Shown piece after piece: positions 26,034 to 39,800 of a stretch of DNA of 64,000 nucleotides. The stretch is taken from assembly GCA_013398615.1 (NCBI GenBank), contig VZSR01003371.1, forward strand, positions 2,517,986 through 2,581,985, given 5' to 3'. How positions within the stretch are numbered: the stretch's first letter is position 1; each line of letters begins with the position of its first letter. Made by a program: the position numbers and the translations under genes. Source of the DNA: Brachypodius melanocephalos (Eukaryota > Chordata > Aves > Passeriformes > Pycnonotidae). A model generated the notes under the pieces. The model did not search any database and was not told where the DNA came from. It worked only from the letters and a program-made list of their open reading frames with translations.

Positions 26034-28054
26034 AATCTTTCCTCCTCCAATACATGGTGTTTTCAGTAGAACATATTCCCTTCCTTATGGAATGTCTCAT
26101 ATATTAGAATTTTTTTCCTCCATATCACAACCAAATTGCAATGGATCCAGGGTTAATCACAAGGAGAACTTCTGGTTGTTTGTGAAGCAAAATCTGCACC
26201 CTCTTTCCAAGCCATGGCTTTGGCAGCCAGCTGCTCAAAAAACCTTTTTTGTTTTTTCCTCCAAAATGCTTCAGAAATTTAAACATTTCCAGAATAATCA
26301 ATGCTTTAGCCTTCATGAAAACAGAAAGTTAAAAAGTTCCTTGTCTTTCAAGTTGATTTTTCCATCCATTATGACTGTGTGTGCTTTTCTCCCACTTTCT
26401 TTTGTTGTTCTTGTTTTCTCAATCTAAATAAAATTATTGCAACATCTGGCTCCTGGTATGGCTCTGATCTTTCCAGATGTGCTGTATTCCTGGGGATTAA
26501 CTGTTTTCTGGGGATTAACTATCTTCTTAGCCTGATTATGCTTTTAAGAGGCATGAAAGGAGACCCATCATGCCAACTCTTCTTGAAATTCTCTTTTTTT
26601 CTGTGTGTATCTAAATATTTGTGTGATAAATATATTGCTGGGCTTGAAAACAGATGTCAGTGTTCTGCCTGACTTCCTTTTGTTAAATGCCACCACTCAA
26701 ACCATCTCCACCTGTCCCTCTCATCTTTCCCTCTGTTCTCTACATCCATTACCGGGAAAAAAAAATTTAAGTGTTATCACCCTGACTTTTATCATATTTT
26801 CTCTGACCTTTTTAAGTGGGACGTCAACATTTTTTCCTAATGACCTGACTTAGCATCATGAAGGATTATTTTCTCCTTTAGTATCTTTTCTATGCCAAAT
26901 GGCAGGTGATTTTCATCTGAACTCTAGCTAAGTGCACAAGTGCTGTACCTGGAAATACAGCAGGCTCCAAATGAGGGGTTGAGTGCATCTGAGTGCCTAA
27001 AAAATAATAAAGGGACTTTTCTGATGATATTCTTCAAGGAAGGGAAACCTTTCAATTCCAGTTTTTTCAACTGGCAATTTGTTGCAGACTGACCATTGAG
27101 GAACACACAAGGAGTGAACACAGTTATCAACTTCAATGAGCATGAACAATTTCTCAAAGATTTATTTGAATGCTGTATTGCACACCAACCTTGGTTTGAA
27201 TGGAGAAATAGACATTTTAGCAAGAAGTTTTTGGCAGACTAATTCTGGATTGAAAGTAGGTAAAGAGGAAAGGCTTGGGTAAAGAAAAAGCAAAGAAATC
27301 TCCCCAAATAAACCCACCCATAACTGCAGGAACAATTATTCAGCCATGTCCAATCTCTTTCCTTAACATTATACCATATTTTCTTTGGAAAATGGAGTAT
27401 TATACCTTTATTTTATATTGTCTTTGAAACCATGTTAAAGTAGTACCATTTTTAACTCACTTGAAACTTTATCCTGAGCCAATTAAACTTGACTCTAAAT
27501 CAATTAAAAAGCGTGCCACACTTTCATGTGACTGGAAAAACAAATTCTATTTCCCATAATGTGCTGCACCTGTCCTCTACAGAAAATGTAATGAATCACA
27601 TCTCCAGATCTAATGTGTGAAATGCATTTTGATCCCCAAATCTGAGGTGAGAACAAACCTGAAAGCATTTGAACAAACCTCATCTTGCCTTTCCTGTGAC
27701 ACCACATTACTGCATGATGTCAGCACTCTTCTGAAATTGTTACTTCAGTCCAAAAAGTCAAGAAGTTTCTCTCCTATTTATTTTTTTCCCTGCTTAATAA
27801 CTAATTTCACTCTATAAACAAGGCCAAAAAACATCTTGGTTCCCATCAAAAAGGTACTCTGAATTTTGTTATATATTGAAATATACAAATTCCCTGTAGA
27901 CAGACTATTGTTCTTTTATCTCACTTCTAAATCCCTTTTTTTTTGTAAAATGTATGAAAATAATATACAAGGTATGCCAAGTACAAGTAAGAAAAAATTA
28001 GTAACTGTGCTGCCTGTATATAAAGGAATAAATGTTTTCCTCTGTCTTCTTTTC

Positions 28055-28102
28055 CATGGATTTTACGATGACTTCGTTCATGGATTTTATGATGACTGCC
28101 CT
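28055..28102. repeat. 24-bp tandem duplication, diverged
   Basis: CATGGATTTTACGATGACTT at 28055 recurs at 28079 with a few substitutions, giving two copies at a 24-bp period. Confidence 0.85.
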
Positions 28103-30438
28103 TGGACATAAATCAGCTCACCCAAGCTACTTATTGTATTGATATTTGCAGTGATTTTTTTCTGCATTTCCTTCACACTCTACTAATATTTTACCATACA
28201 TGCATGGCTGAAATAGGAGCAGAGGATCTCATTACACTTTCTATTTCTCATTGTCTTTTAACCAGTTATGACCCTCTGGCCACACAAAGAAAATCTAGTA
28301 ATTTTCTGAACTTATATGTCTTATATGTCTTATACCTTCAGGGACATTTACAGGAAAGTAATATGAGACTAAACTGACTGGAGCTGCAGGGCAGTCTTAC
28401 ATCTTCTTGTGTTTTCTACCTCTCTGCCTGAAGTTCAGAGTGCTGAGGAAAAAGAAAAAAAAAAAAGGAAAAATATTATTATTTTCCCATTTTTATCTCA
28501 GCTGTGTATTCACTGCAAATCGTAACATTGATTGTAACATCTTCCTTCATTCCCTTACAATGGGAGGTTTAATCATCTGCTGAATGAGACATTTCTGTTT
28601 CTTAGAAGTTCTGCTTCTCCTCAAAAGCACCAAGTTATTCTATTCGAAGTTATTCTTCTATGTTTCCAATAAGGAGCTAAATTCATGTGTCTTTTTACTT
28701 GTATCATTTTCTTCAGACAGACAGAGCATGTCAAAAACCTGTCAGCTTCCTACAGAAAATTCATCTTTAACATTTCAAAGTTTAGGATTAACTTCTGGAA
28801 AGAGTCTTTGGGAGGGTGAAAGCAGAGCCTTTGCTCAATGAAGGCTGCTGAATTTTCAGTGAAAGTTTTCCCTGCAGCCAGGCAGGATCTGTCATCCAGT
28901 AGACTGTTTGTAAAGTCCCTGTGAAGAAAAAAGGAAAAGGAAAAGCAGGAGGGCACATTGCTCATCCCCATGGATATTTGGATGTGAGGCAGGGAGTGCA
29001 GCCAGCCTTTGACTGAGCATTGTCAGCTGCACACCCAGGGTTCAATATCATCTGACATAAATGTCTTTAAAGGATATCATTGATATCTCAGTTAATTTAC
29101 CAAAAGTATCAGTTGCTGTAGAAGAAGAGAACGATATTATAGAGAAAAGCACACAACTTGGTAGGGCTTGACACATCTGGAGTGTGCCCCATCACAGAGA
29201 TCTGGGATTTCCTTTTGTGAGGACATTTTAAATTGAAACAACTTTTGAACATCTCCTGATAGGGGAAAGTTGCATTAGAACAACCACTGGCAACACCAAA
29301 CTGCCTCTGGATGCAACTTTAAGCCCTTTTGCTTCAGACTCAGTAAAATCTCGTGAGCTATGGAGATTAGAGCAGCAACTCACCACAGCTGATGATCATC
29401 AGTAAGGGTAAAACATGGGATTTTGAACATTGAATGCAGACAAAAAATGTTCTCTGCATGACAAATGCTAAAATGCATTGCATTTATTTAGAAAGCGAAT
29501 TGGAAACTTAGAAACATTTGGTGCTGCCTGGTGAAACGTTCTCTCTAAATTTATCCTGATCTAAAGGCATCCCTCAACCTGCAGTTTTTCGGAGTTCTTT
29601 TTACGAACACATTTTAAAATCAGCTTTATTATTTAGGATTTTTATTCTGACTTTTTGAACTCGTAGGAGATTCATAGATGGAAACTACACATGGGAAAGG
29701 AAGTATTTATCAGGGCTTAATAAAGCTGGATTATTATTGTTTTTGTTGCATTCTTGTATTATCAGAAGGAAGTTGGTTTTTGTTGTTTTTTTTTTTTTTT
29801 TTCCCCAGAAACTTCCTTTCCCCCTACTTTCCCTTCCAGATTTTTTTTTTAAATTTTGCTCACATCTCTATTTGTCTGGTACAATAATAATTTCAGAGCA
29901 TTTCCTGGAGACTCTAATGTGTCTCTTGGCTTATTTTAGATTAACTTTTAGAAGGGTGAATCAGGAACATAAAAAGGAAACCGAAATGAGGTTTGTACAG
30001 TGATATTTATTCAGGCACATGGTGAGACATAGACACAACAGAGAGAGAAGGGGTTGTCCAGCCTTTTCATCCTTGCAGACTTTTGCACATCCAGGGAAGG
30101 TCAAATCGAGTTTGCGAGCTTTGGTTTCATCCTTTGTGGATGTTTGTCCTCATCACAAAATCCAAATGGAATTTAATTCAATTGAGTGGAAAGGCAGGAA
30201 TAACAAGCATCACAAGGCTCAGTTGGAATGTGTTGGCAGCAGTTTTGAGAGCCTTGTGAGACATCTGCACTGGCCCTTAACAATATTTTATTGTCGTGCT
30301 TTCAGTCTATTCGAACCTAAAGCCTCATTAAATCAACAACTGAAACAGGTTTAAAAGCTAGGAAAAAGAAAAAAAAATATATAATTCACGGCAACAATAC
30401 TTTCTAAACAGATGAGGAGCACTAGGGAAATAATAATT

Positions 30439-30459
30439 AAAAAAAAAAAAAAAAAAAAA
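30439..30459. repeat. Poly-A run (A21)
   Basis: Uninterrupted A21. No retroposon body is recognised upstream, so this is simply a homopolymer. Confidence 0.9.
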
Positions 30460-31545
30460 GCAGTATCTATTCTTAAAATTATATACTTAGAAGAAAAACA
30501 GAGGAGAGGAAGAGGAAAGAGCACTAAAGAAATGCTGAATATACTCTCTCAAGAAAAGTACCCAGACCAGACTGACTTGTAGGAATTTTTATTACTTCTG
30601 AAATTAGAAACAGGGCACGGAGGTTGGGGAGAGGGGAGTGTCTCAAACCAGCTGCAACTCATTTTAATTAAGGGCTAATTAGCAAGTAGAGCCTGCTGCA
30701 AGTGGGAGAAGTCAATGTCCCTATATAATACGGAGCAGCTCACTAAAGCATTTTTTGAGCACTTAGGGATACTAGCAGAGGGGAAAAAAAAAGAGATAAA
30801 ATGTAGAAATTATTGTGTATTTCTGTAGGTGTTTTCTTTCCAAAAGTCTGTATTTCCTTAGAAATTCTTCTGTTAGAAGAAGAAGTTTAAAGATGAATAT
30901 CTAAAGAAGTCAGGTATAGAAATATAATTGTCTGAATCTCTGCTTGAAGTTTATGTGATTTTTTTTTTTCTCTCCTTTTTGATTTTTTTTCCTTAGTTCT
31001 GATGGTAGTTATTCAGGAAGTTGTAACTTGTTAAGGTAGTGAATTTTTGTTTTTTTTTTTTAATTTAGTTCAATAACTGAGAATGGCAGTAGTATTCCAA
31101 TCCTGAGACATTTCTGTGTTGCCTGGCTATTTATGATCTGTACCTCCTTACAAAATGTAACATAAATCCATGTTTGTAAAATGTGCTTTAATCATCATTT
31201 ATCTAAATCTAATCTCTTTCACATATGAGATCTTATTAGATGCCTGTGTGATATTTCCTGCTGCACCAAATTCAGTTTATCAGGGCTATGAAAAAAGATA
31301 AGAAAAATCAACTAAGATAGTTTCACTGGCTTATTGAGTCTTTTGAATTTTGCCAGAGAATAATTAGCTATTTTTGTGACTAATAACAGCAGAGGTATTC
31401 CCTGTCTAGAAATGGCAGTGTGGTCTCATATTGTGAGTTCTGTGTGTATTTTAGAAAGAGCAATTTACTGAGGTCTAGCTGTTCTTTCTACAGCTTTTTA
31501 ATGTGTGTGGTGCAGGTCAGAAAAGGCTGCATTATTGAACAGCAG

Positions 31546-31688
31546 TGAAACCCTGGAAGTGTTCAGGACTGGGTTGGATGATACTTTGGGCATCCTGGTC
31601 TAGTGGAAAATGTCCCTGCCCATGTCAGGGGGTTGGAAGGAAATGATCTTTAAGGTCCCTTCCAACCCAAACCATTCTCTGATTCTAC
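31546..31688 (+). mobile_element. CR1 LINE 3' end
   Basis: Contains 'CCCTGGAAGTGTTCAGG', 'GGGTTGGATGATACTTTGGG', 'CATCCTGGTCTAGTGG' and 'GGGGGTTGGAAGGAAATGAT', and ends with 'CCAACCCAAACCATTCTCTG' plus ATTC, the standard avian CR1 3' end. About 140 bp remain. The terminal ATTCT(A/C)TGATTCT repeat is present once. It has no coding potential. Confidence 0.94.
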
Positions 31689-32166
31689 AGATAAGAATTT
31701 TTAACCTTAGTGGTATCCAGTCTATCTGCAGACCAACTGGATAAAGGGCAAGAACTCTGAGGGATTTCTTTAATTGGGAAAGTTACTCCTGTACAAAAGT
31801 TAAATCTCTCAGGTCTATGAATGGATTTTCCAGTATTTAATAAGATTTGGAACCAAGAGATGGAGAAAAGGAGGGTTTTAATGACTGAAAAATGGCAGTT
31901 GTTGTGCTTACTTTGTTAACGAATGAGGTTCTGGAAAAGAACATGAAAAGGATATAAATCTTTTAAATTTCGATTCCCTGGAAAAGCATGTAATACGTGT
32001 TCTTGAAAGTCAAAATCAGGTGAATGAGCAAAAGGAAAGTGACTGCAATGGGAAGTGTGGATTTAAGTGTAAGATGTGGGTAAGCTTTTTTGGGGTTGTT
32101 TTTTGGATGTCATTTACCTTGACTCCATCAAATTTTCAGTATGTTCTTCCATAGCATCCTTTCTGT
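31689..32166. other. Unique DNA, nothing recognised
   Basis: No open frame or element of note. Confidence 0.5.
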
Positions 32167-32256
32167 CTCTAATCTAAAGAAAAAACAAACACTCAAAAAA
32201 CAACAGAACAGGAACAAAAACAAAAGAAAAACCCACCAAACAAAAATCCACAAGCA
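32167..32256. repeat. A/C-rich tract
   Basis: A runs broken by single C or CCC blocks. The minus-strand frame across it is rich in F, L and V and is not a real membrane protein. Confidence 0.8.
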
Positions 32257-33750
32257 AGTTATGAAGAAAATTTTGTATGCAGTTTGGGTGACAACGTATT
32301 GGAACTGAATGTGGGAATGGTGAAAATATGATGAGAACAAGAACTCATATTAAACACTATGCTTTTATAAATTCTACCATCAAAGAACCAAGCCAATGCA
32401 TATAGTAATAAGCCATAGCATGATATATTTACTCCTAGTTTGCAGGTGTCTTCTATGTAATATCCAATTAAGAAATATAATTGCAGAATGAAGTGACAAC
32501 AACCAGTTAGAATAACAAGATTCTTAATGGGGTGCCTACAAGTGAAATAAATCTGAAATCCAAATCTAAAGCTAGTGAGGTGATCTGGTAATTCAGATAC
32601 AGTAATTGTAGGCAGGTCCTGACACGACCTCAGAACTTGGAAAATTACTTTGTCATTGTTGTTTGTTTGCCTGGAAGGAAAAAGAGTTCTTATTTTCCAA
32701 AGCTGTGAAACTGTCTGTTTAGATGTGCCTTCTCATTAACATGAAATTTCCTCAGTGCTGTAATGAAGAGTTGGCTTCTGGCTATGTTAAACTTAATTAT
32801 AATTATTTTCCACATAACGCCTTTGTATCTGATGATTCTTGTCTTATCAATCTGGATAGCAGATGCATAATCAAAAGGAAAAGTGCATCTAATGCTTAAT
32901 TCATGGTAATTGGCTTGATTTTTTTATGATCTGAGTAAAATAACCTGTATAAGATAATGTATTTGATTAATTTTTTTTTTGTCCTGGTTTACTGTATTAG
33001 TTAGGAAACATCAAATAACTACAAAAAACCTAATTTAGTTGAAGCTTATTTCCATAAATAACTTTTTTGAAGTGTTCGTTTGGGCAACCTAAATAAGAAA
33101 TTTAGAATTGCATGTGACATTGTTGAATATGTGGAATGTCATAATTTTCTCTGTAAAATGGTATTTGGAGATACCTCTCCTGGTTATATTAGGGTGAAGC
33201 AAGTTCATAGTACTGTTATATATGGAAGCATATTTGCCAGCATCAATGAGCTAATTAAGATAAAGTGATTAATCTTATTTGACTTTTTTTTTCCCTAGAA
33301 TAAGGTCAATGTCATAACCTCCTCTAAGTTTTACATAAGTAAAGGTTTCATCACTCTTAGTAATATTTGTGTATTGTGAATCACCAGCTGATGGGCAGTA
33401 TGATCAGGATATCCAGATCATTCCCAAAACCAGGTCTGGGGGACTACAGTGGAGTTCAAGCACCCTGAAAGGTGATGTTAATATTTCCAGAAAAAAAAAA
33501 AAAATTTTTTGTAAATTTTCAGTTAGCAGCAACTATTTTGGGTTTTTTAGCCTGATTTGGGCATAGTCAGAACTGCAAAGTAGAGAAAACTCAGTTTTCC
33601 TGCCAGTTTGGTTGCCAATGTTTTAAGTGGAAGTTGGAACTCAAGTTCTGCATCTCCTTGCTATTCTAGCATATGGCTACAACAAAGAGTAGGTAAACTA
33701 CACCTGCCTTATAACTGCTTTTTGCTTTATTAAGTAGCAGTGGATAATTG
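32257..33750. other. Unique DNA, possible conserved noncoding block
   Basis: No gene is recognised. Between about 32690 and 32970 the sequence is free of simple repeats and dense in homeodomain/POU-like motifs (for example GATGCATAATC near 32862 and GGTAATTGG near 32905). A short A14 run lies at 33491-33504. Confidence 0.45.
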
Positions 33751-33880
33751 AGGGTTTTGGGTGGTTTTGTTTTTTGTATTTTTTTTTTTTAATGTGTGTT
33801 TTTTTGTTTTTGGGGTTTTTTTGGGGGGGGTTGGTTTTTTGGGTTTTTTTTGTTTGTTTGTTTGTTTTTTTGTTTTCTTT
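33751..33880. repeat. Long T/G-rich tract with G8 run
   Basis: About 130 bp of T runs separated by G blocks, including eight consecutive G (33823-33830) and TTTG units at the right end. It is the longest T/G tract in the window. Confidence 0.9.
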
Positions 33881-36800
33881 TACATTGGTGAAGCTTCTTT
33901 ATGAGGAAATTACTTATTTTTTATGAGAATTATGTATAAGTGTGCTGCTCCTGAGGAACAGCACTTGAATAATCAGAATACAATTTATTTCTCATTATCT
34001 TGAGGTCTATGAGCAACCAAATGGATGGGCCAAAAGCTGGAAATATAAAGTATGTGGAGCTTAACTCTGATGGCTGATATGGGTTGGATATTGACCCATT
34101 GCTAGAATTAGAAGTCTTTCAGCTGTGATGAGACCTTCATTGTATCCACAGAAAAAGCCTGGAAGTGTCTTTGTGACAGAAATATTGAATGACCAGCTCA
34201 TTCTCGAGCTTGAAAGAGGCTTCCTAGAGAGACTGAGTTCTAGAGAGACTCTATCCTGCATAGAATTATAGCTTAGAGTTACTGCCAAGCACTGCTAGTG
34301 GTTCAAAAGAGAAAGAAACTATTCTGACAGTTCTGAGGAAAAAAGAGAGTTTGGGCGTGTGGACAGAAGCTCTGTTAAGGCGCTTTGATTCAAGGTCGGA
34401 GAATCTGGTCTGATTTATTTGGAATTTTGTGTTGCTTTGTGAAATGTCTGTCATTAAGTACAAATCCACAACCATTCAGCAGCCAGACCTGCCTTTTGAA
34501 AGGGGCTCTTTGGGGCAATGGAAACCTCGTGGGAACAGCCTCTCAGTAATTCAGTATTGTACTCATGAAAGTCTCACAAACCTCTTCTGAAGAGATGCTC
34601 AGATCTTTGCAGCTGGGTAGATCAAGAGAGTTAAACATTACCTGTGTGAAAAAGAAACAACTTTTCTTTGTGAAGTCTGGCTATGGACAGGAGACATTTT
34701 CTATGTATTTCTAAGGATCCAGCTTTGAATATTTAGAATATTAAGCTGCCAAAAATGTTGGCAAAGGCACTTTGACTTCAAGCAGATTTTATGGTGCTCA
34801 TTGGCTTGATTTAGCTTTATCCAGTTCTTGCTTTTAAGCTCTTTTTTTTTTCCCCATCATCCCCAGAATGATTCAATGTCTTATTTCATACACTTGGTGA
34901 GACCTTTAGAGATAAAATACAAAGGATTAAGTTCAAGGCAGGATTGAAGTTTAGGTGGCCCTATCTTCTGTAGGACTAAATCCAGAGAAGGGAAGTAGTG
35001 CATTTCTTCTGATTTATGGGACACACAGTGCATTAAAATGTTCTACAAAATATATTGCAGTATTTATTTACTCCTACTTTTATGCCATAGGATTTCAGTT
35101 CTGCACAGCTTAGGAAATAACTTCTTAATTTGTATCTGCAAGCAATTATGTCAACATCTCACATAAACAATTTTATTACAAAGTATTAAAACCAGTATTT
35201 GGAAAAACACTGGATGTGTCCCATGAGTCTGTCAACTTATGCTAGTTGCAAGTAATAATGGAAAAAACAGTTTCAATGTTAATTCTATATTTAGCAGTGG
35301 TTTTTCATAATATTCTTTGATATCAAGGGTGGATATATTCTGTCTCCAGCTGGATAGAAAAGTCAGAATCCACATCAAAAATATCCCAACCAGAAATAAT
35401 TTTAATTCCTTTTTTATGCTAATCAGTCACTTCATAATAAGACCCTTTTGTGTTCAGTAAGGCACACTGACTAGTTCCATGTCCTGCTATTGACCCAATT
35501 TGACCCAATCCAATCCCAGAGGATTTCTGACACTTGTTAGTATCTTAAATGGAATGATTTCTTCCTGTTTGGAATAACTATAGTGCAACACTTGGTCTAA
35601 AGTATGGTCCCTGTTCTCAGAAATGAGGCTTCAAACCAACTTCCAGATTTATTTATTTCTGAGAGAAAATTATGATGGGAATTGCATTGGCCATGTAAAG
35701 GCCTTTCAGCAGCTTGGGAAAATGTTGAGTACAGCTATAGTCTTTAATTCAGTATTGGTGGTGTTGAAGGCAAGAGTGGAGCTTGCAGTGACTTCAGATT
35801 AATAAGACTAGAACTGGCTTTCCCAGATCTGAACAGCTGCTTTTAACCTCTGCACGGATTTTTGAGCTTTGGCATCAAAGTTGCTGTGATTGTTTCTGCC
35901 TGCATTTTTACCCACCGAATATTTGTGAGCTCTTTTGTACTTCAGAAGTTGTAGGAACGAGGCCTAAAGCAATGAGATGTGTGGTTGTGCCTCTGAGTAC
36001 ATTGGAGGATACCTGGGTGAAATTAAACTTAATTGGTGGCACAGCTAAGCTTAATGAATTGTCAATTAATGTTAGAATTAATGTTAGAATGTACTCCTGG
36101 TGTAACACCGTCAGGTGTGTACCATGGCTTTTTTCTAACAGCAAAGCTCACTGCACTCAGCACAAACAGAATTCTGTTTTCTAGAGCAATTTTACAACAT
36201 CTGATGAGATCAGGTAAAATTCGAGCACACTTTTGATTTTTAAAAACCACACTCCAGGTTTATCAGATTTTGAGGAGTAAAATTGGAAGAATTCCAAGCT
36301 GGTACATGGCTAACTAAGAAAAATTTGATTGCAGCTAAATTTTAGACTAAAATTTAGGGCAGCTCGGGGCTTTTTATAAGATATATACAAAACATCCTTG
36401 CCTCTAGGTTTAATCAGTTTGGAAATCTTTGTCTTTTCAAAGAAAGGCCAGGCAGAGGGTTTTTGTCACAGAAGATTAATGAATGCTATTGGGGATTTTA
36501 ATATTAGTTCATTCTTCTTTCCTGTTGTCTGCAGTGATGTCAGTTGTTCATGTTTTCAACCAGTAAAACACCAGCTAAAATTATAGGTTGCTAAATATAG
36601 ATAACTTGCCACATCATTTAGCTTGACAACTTGTTTGTAATGAAGACCCCAAAGCAAAATACAAAATGTTAATTGGGGCAGAAATGAAACCTTGCAATAA
36701 TTTTTGCTCATTGCTTCTTAATTATGAATTAATAATGGGTAGAAAATATGATTATAAAGCCCAACAATAAATGATGTATGACTGCTGTTTTGTCTGGTGA

Positions 36801-39800
36801 GAGTTTTTTTTCTCTCTGGATTCTGTTTAAGAGGCAAGGGTGACAATTTCAATGTAAAACATTCTGCAGTACAGGGATCTTTGTAAAGAAAAGTTAAATA
36901 AAATTGAACTCCCCCTTTATAAACAGATTAAATCACTTTTAGCACTCATAGGGAAAATAAATAATGCATGTCTTATAACCCTAGGTTGTATTTAACTGCC
37001 TTGAAATCAAGGTTATTTGGGAAGGGAATTCTCTGCGTCTCTAGGAATTGGAATTCTAGGTAGGAACTATTTTGTTTATTTATGCAGTAACATAAGTACA
37101 AAAATATGTCGATTTACTACCCATTAACTGAAAATAAAAGATGTGGGATTATATAAAATATATAGATAAATGCCACAGAATGTGTTTTATTTGTCTTGAG
37201 GAGGCCCATGCACGTGTGCATACAAACAGGGAATTGCAGAATTTTTGAAAGAAACATTGCAAAAAATATTCATTTGCATGTATTGACGTTAAAATTCATA
37301 TGACTTCAAGGTTAAGGTACCAACTTAGAATTTTTTTTCCATTTTTTACTAGAAAGGTGGGGGTTTTTTTCCATAAATATCCATGTTCCATGAAGTAATG
37401 ATCAGGTAAATCACACTGGTAGGGGCCTGGGTTCCCAGGGCTTTCCCCTCCAGATCTTGGCTCCTTCATTTGTGCTTCTACACCTGACAGAGTTGGTTTA
37501 AAGGATTATTTAAACCCCATGTTCTGTCAATTGTCCTATAGATAAACACCTATAACCAGTTATGCTTTAAAGTCAGGAAAAAGCAGAAACTGCTTGACTT
37601 GTGTGTTTTTTAGGATACTATGACAAGGCAAGTTAGCCCAGAGGGGAATGTGTTTTTCTTTCTTGTAAGGCAACACTATACTTATCATCTCTGTACAAAG
37701 CAAAATACACCATCTTGGAGAGAATTTCAACCCTTCAGGGTCAGAGAATGGTGGTTAATGTAGTGACATGAACATCCTTGGTTATTATAGCAAAGATACT
37801 AACACAGGATTTTATAGTAGGGCAATTTGTTGTAAATAGCTTTGCAATAAAAGCAAAGAGTGGAGAGCAGGTGGAATTGTTCCTTGTATTCAAAGTGTCA
37901 AATGGCTTTTTCTAACCATTTCTATAATAAAAGAAAAAAAATATTAATGTAGTTGTTAACTAAAAATTCTAAACTGCTTTTGGAGGCTGTACTTAAAAAG
38001 CTAAATGGACTTTTGCATTCTGCCTATCTGGCACTTACACAGTGTTAAACCTAAATGCATAATTTTCACATTAACTGATGTTGTAGATCATGACATAGTT
38101 ATAAGTGTAAATGCATCCCATGCATATAAACATGAACTCTATTGTCAGCTAATTCCATTAGTATCTGCTTTGAATGCTAAGGGAATTGTCACTTCAACTG
38201 TAATGCAGGAATCTACCTGTCTGCTAATAAATCAAACTGATCCGTGCACAGTGTATGAACATGAGAAGATCAAGATTTTGTACAGGGACACACTAGGCTG
38301 AAGGTTGTTATTTTGGGTTTTGTCAGGTAGCACAGAACTGGTAATATGACCTTATTTTGTATTTTTTATGCAGAAACTTAAACTTTGAATGGGGCTCTAC
38401 TTACTCCTCAACTGTTAAATAAAGATTCATTAAAAGAGCAAGAGGAGAAATGGTAGGAAAACTGAGAGAAGAGGGAGTAGAGATATGAGAAATTATTCCA
38501 AAGACTCTCAAGTTTTTGGCCTTCATAGTAACACAGATGAGTGAGAGTCTGGTAGTTTCTGTCAATATTGTAATGCTGAAAAATATTGTAGGCAGCCATT
38601 TGAACCTGAGTTCTATTTTTACAATACGAGGTATTGAGAAGAATAAACTCCCTCCTTCTCATCAGAATTCTTTGAGGTGTTTTAAGTCAGGCACATGCAA
38701 ACAGAGTCATTTTTAAAGAGCAGTTCTATCATTTCCAATATTCAACTTACAGAAGCCTGAAGAGCTGGCTTTGAGTTGTTAGCTGGACAGTTCATAAATT
38801 TAAAGATGTTCTTCAAACCAAAGGGTACCTCATGATGATTTATCATTCTGTGCAGTTTGGCTCATGGAAATTCAACTAATGCTTCTTTATTAGGTCCAAT
38901 AATTTTATCACTTACTGGTTCATGAGCTGAGTATGTGACATTGGGAAAACCTCAGATGCACAGTCACAGCAATTTTTAAAATAATTTGTTAGCACTTTCT
39001 GCAGCTGGACACCAATTTAAACAACTTCCTGCATAGAAAAATGAAGATATGTGAAATTCTTTTCTTGTCTCATTTGGGGAAATTTTCCTCTGATATTTTT
39101 ACTCAAGAAGAAGACATTAAGGTTGGTATCAGCGCTGCTGTATTGTGTAATGACAGAATCCTTGAGCTAAAGTTTCCAGGATCCTGGTACCCTTTTACAG
39201 CAGGGTAAATCTAGTCTGTGCACAGTTACCATATGAATAGAAGACGTTTAAAAACATAAGGGATTTTATGACTCGTGACCCAATTTTATTTACAAAATGA
39301 CTACAATTTTACCAGTTATGTATTCTGAATGCTGAAGAATTTATTTTAAAGATTAACCACTTAAGAGGACATTCAGTTCCATCACTGAGTAATGGCTCGA
39401 CCAGCAGAGTTTATGTATGACAGAGCTGATAGTTATTTAGCTTACATTCACAAGAAAAAGCATGTTAACATGTGGTGACTGTGCCTCCAGCTTAGCCATT
39501 ATTTGCATTCCACCTGCCTTGCAAGAAACCAAAAACCATAAACAGTTGCTGGGCCAGGAAATATGAAGAAAAATAATTATTTAATAATAAAATTTTTTAG
39601 AAAATTACTTATGTGTAATCTAACCCAATATTGACTTCCTCTAGATAAAGCCACTTGGCAAACTGGAGAAAAGAACAAACAAAAACAGCAAAAAGGACAG
39701 TAGGTACTGGTATTGCCCTGTACTTCTCATCTCACATAATTTTGACCTCACATAATTTTTTTTGTCATGAGATAGATCTAAAAAATTGTAGATTCCTGTA

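Larger units (their letters stand above)
26034..31545. other. Unique DNA, no gene recognised
   Basis: The longest frames are 111 codons (26092-26427 and 30019-30354), without recognisable motifs. Small direct repeats occur at 26490-26520 (18-bp period) and 28055-28102 (24-bp period). An A21 run lies at 30439-30459. No transposon is recognised. Confidence 0.5.
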
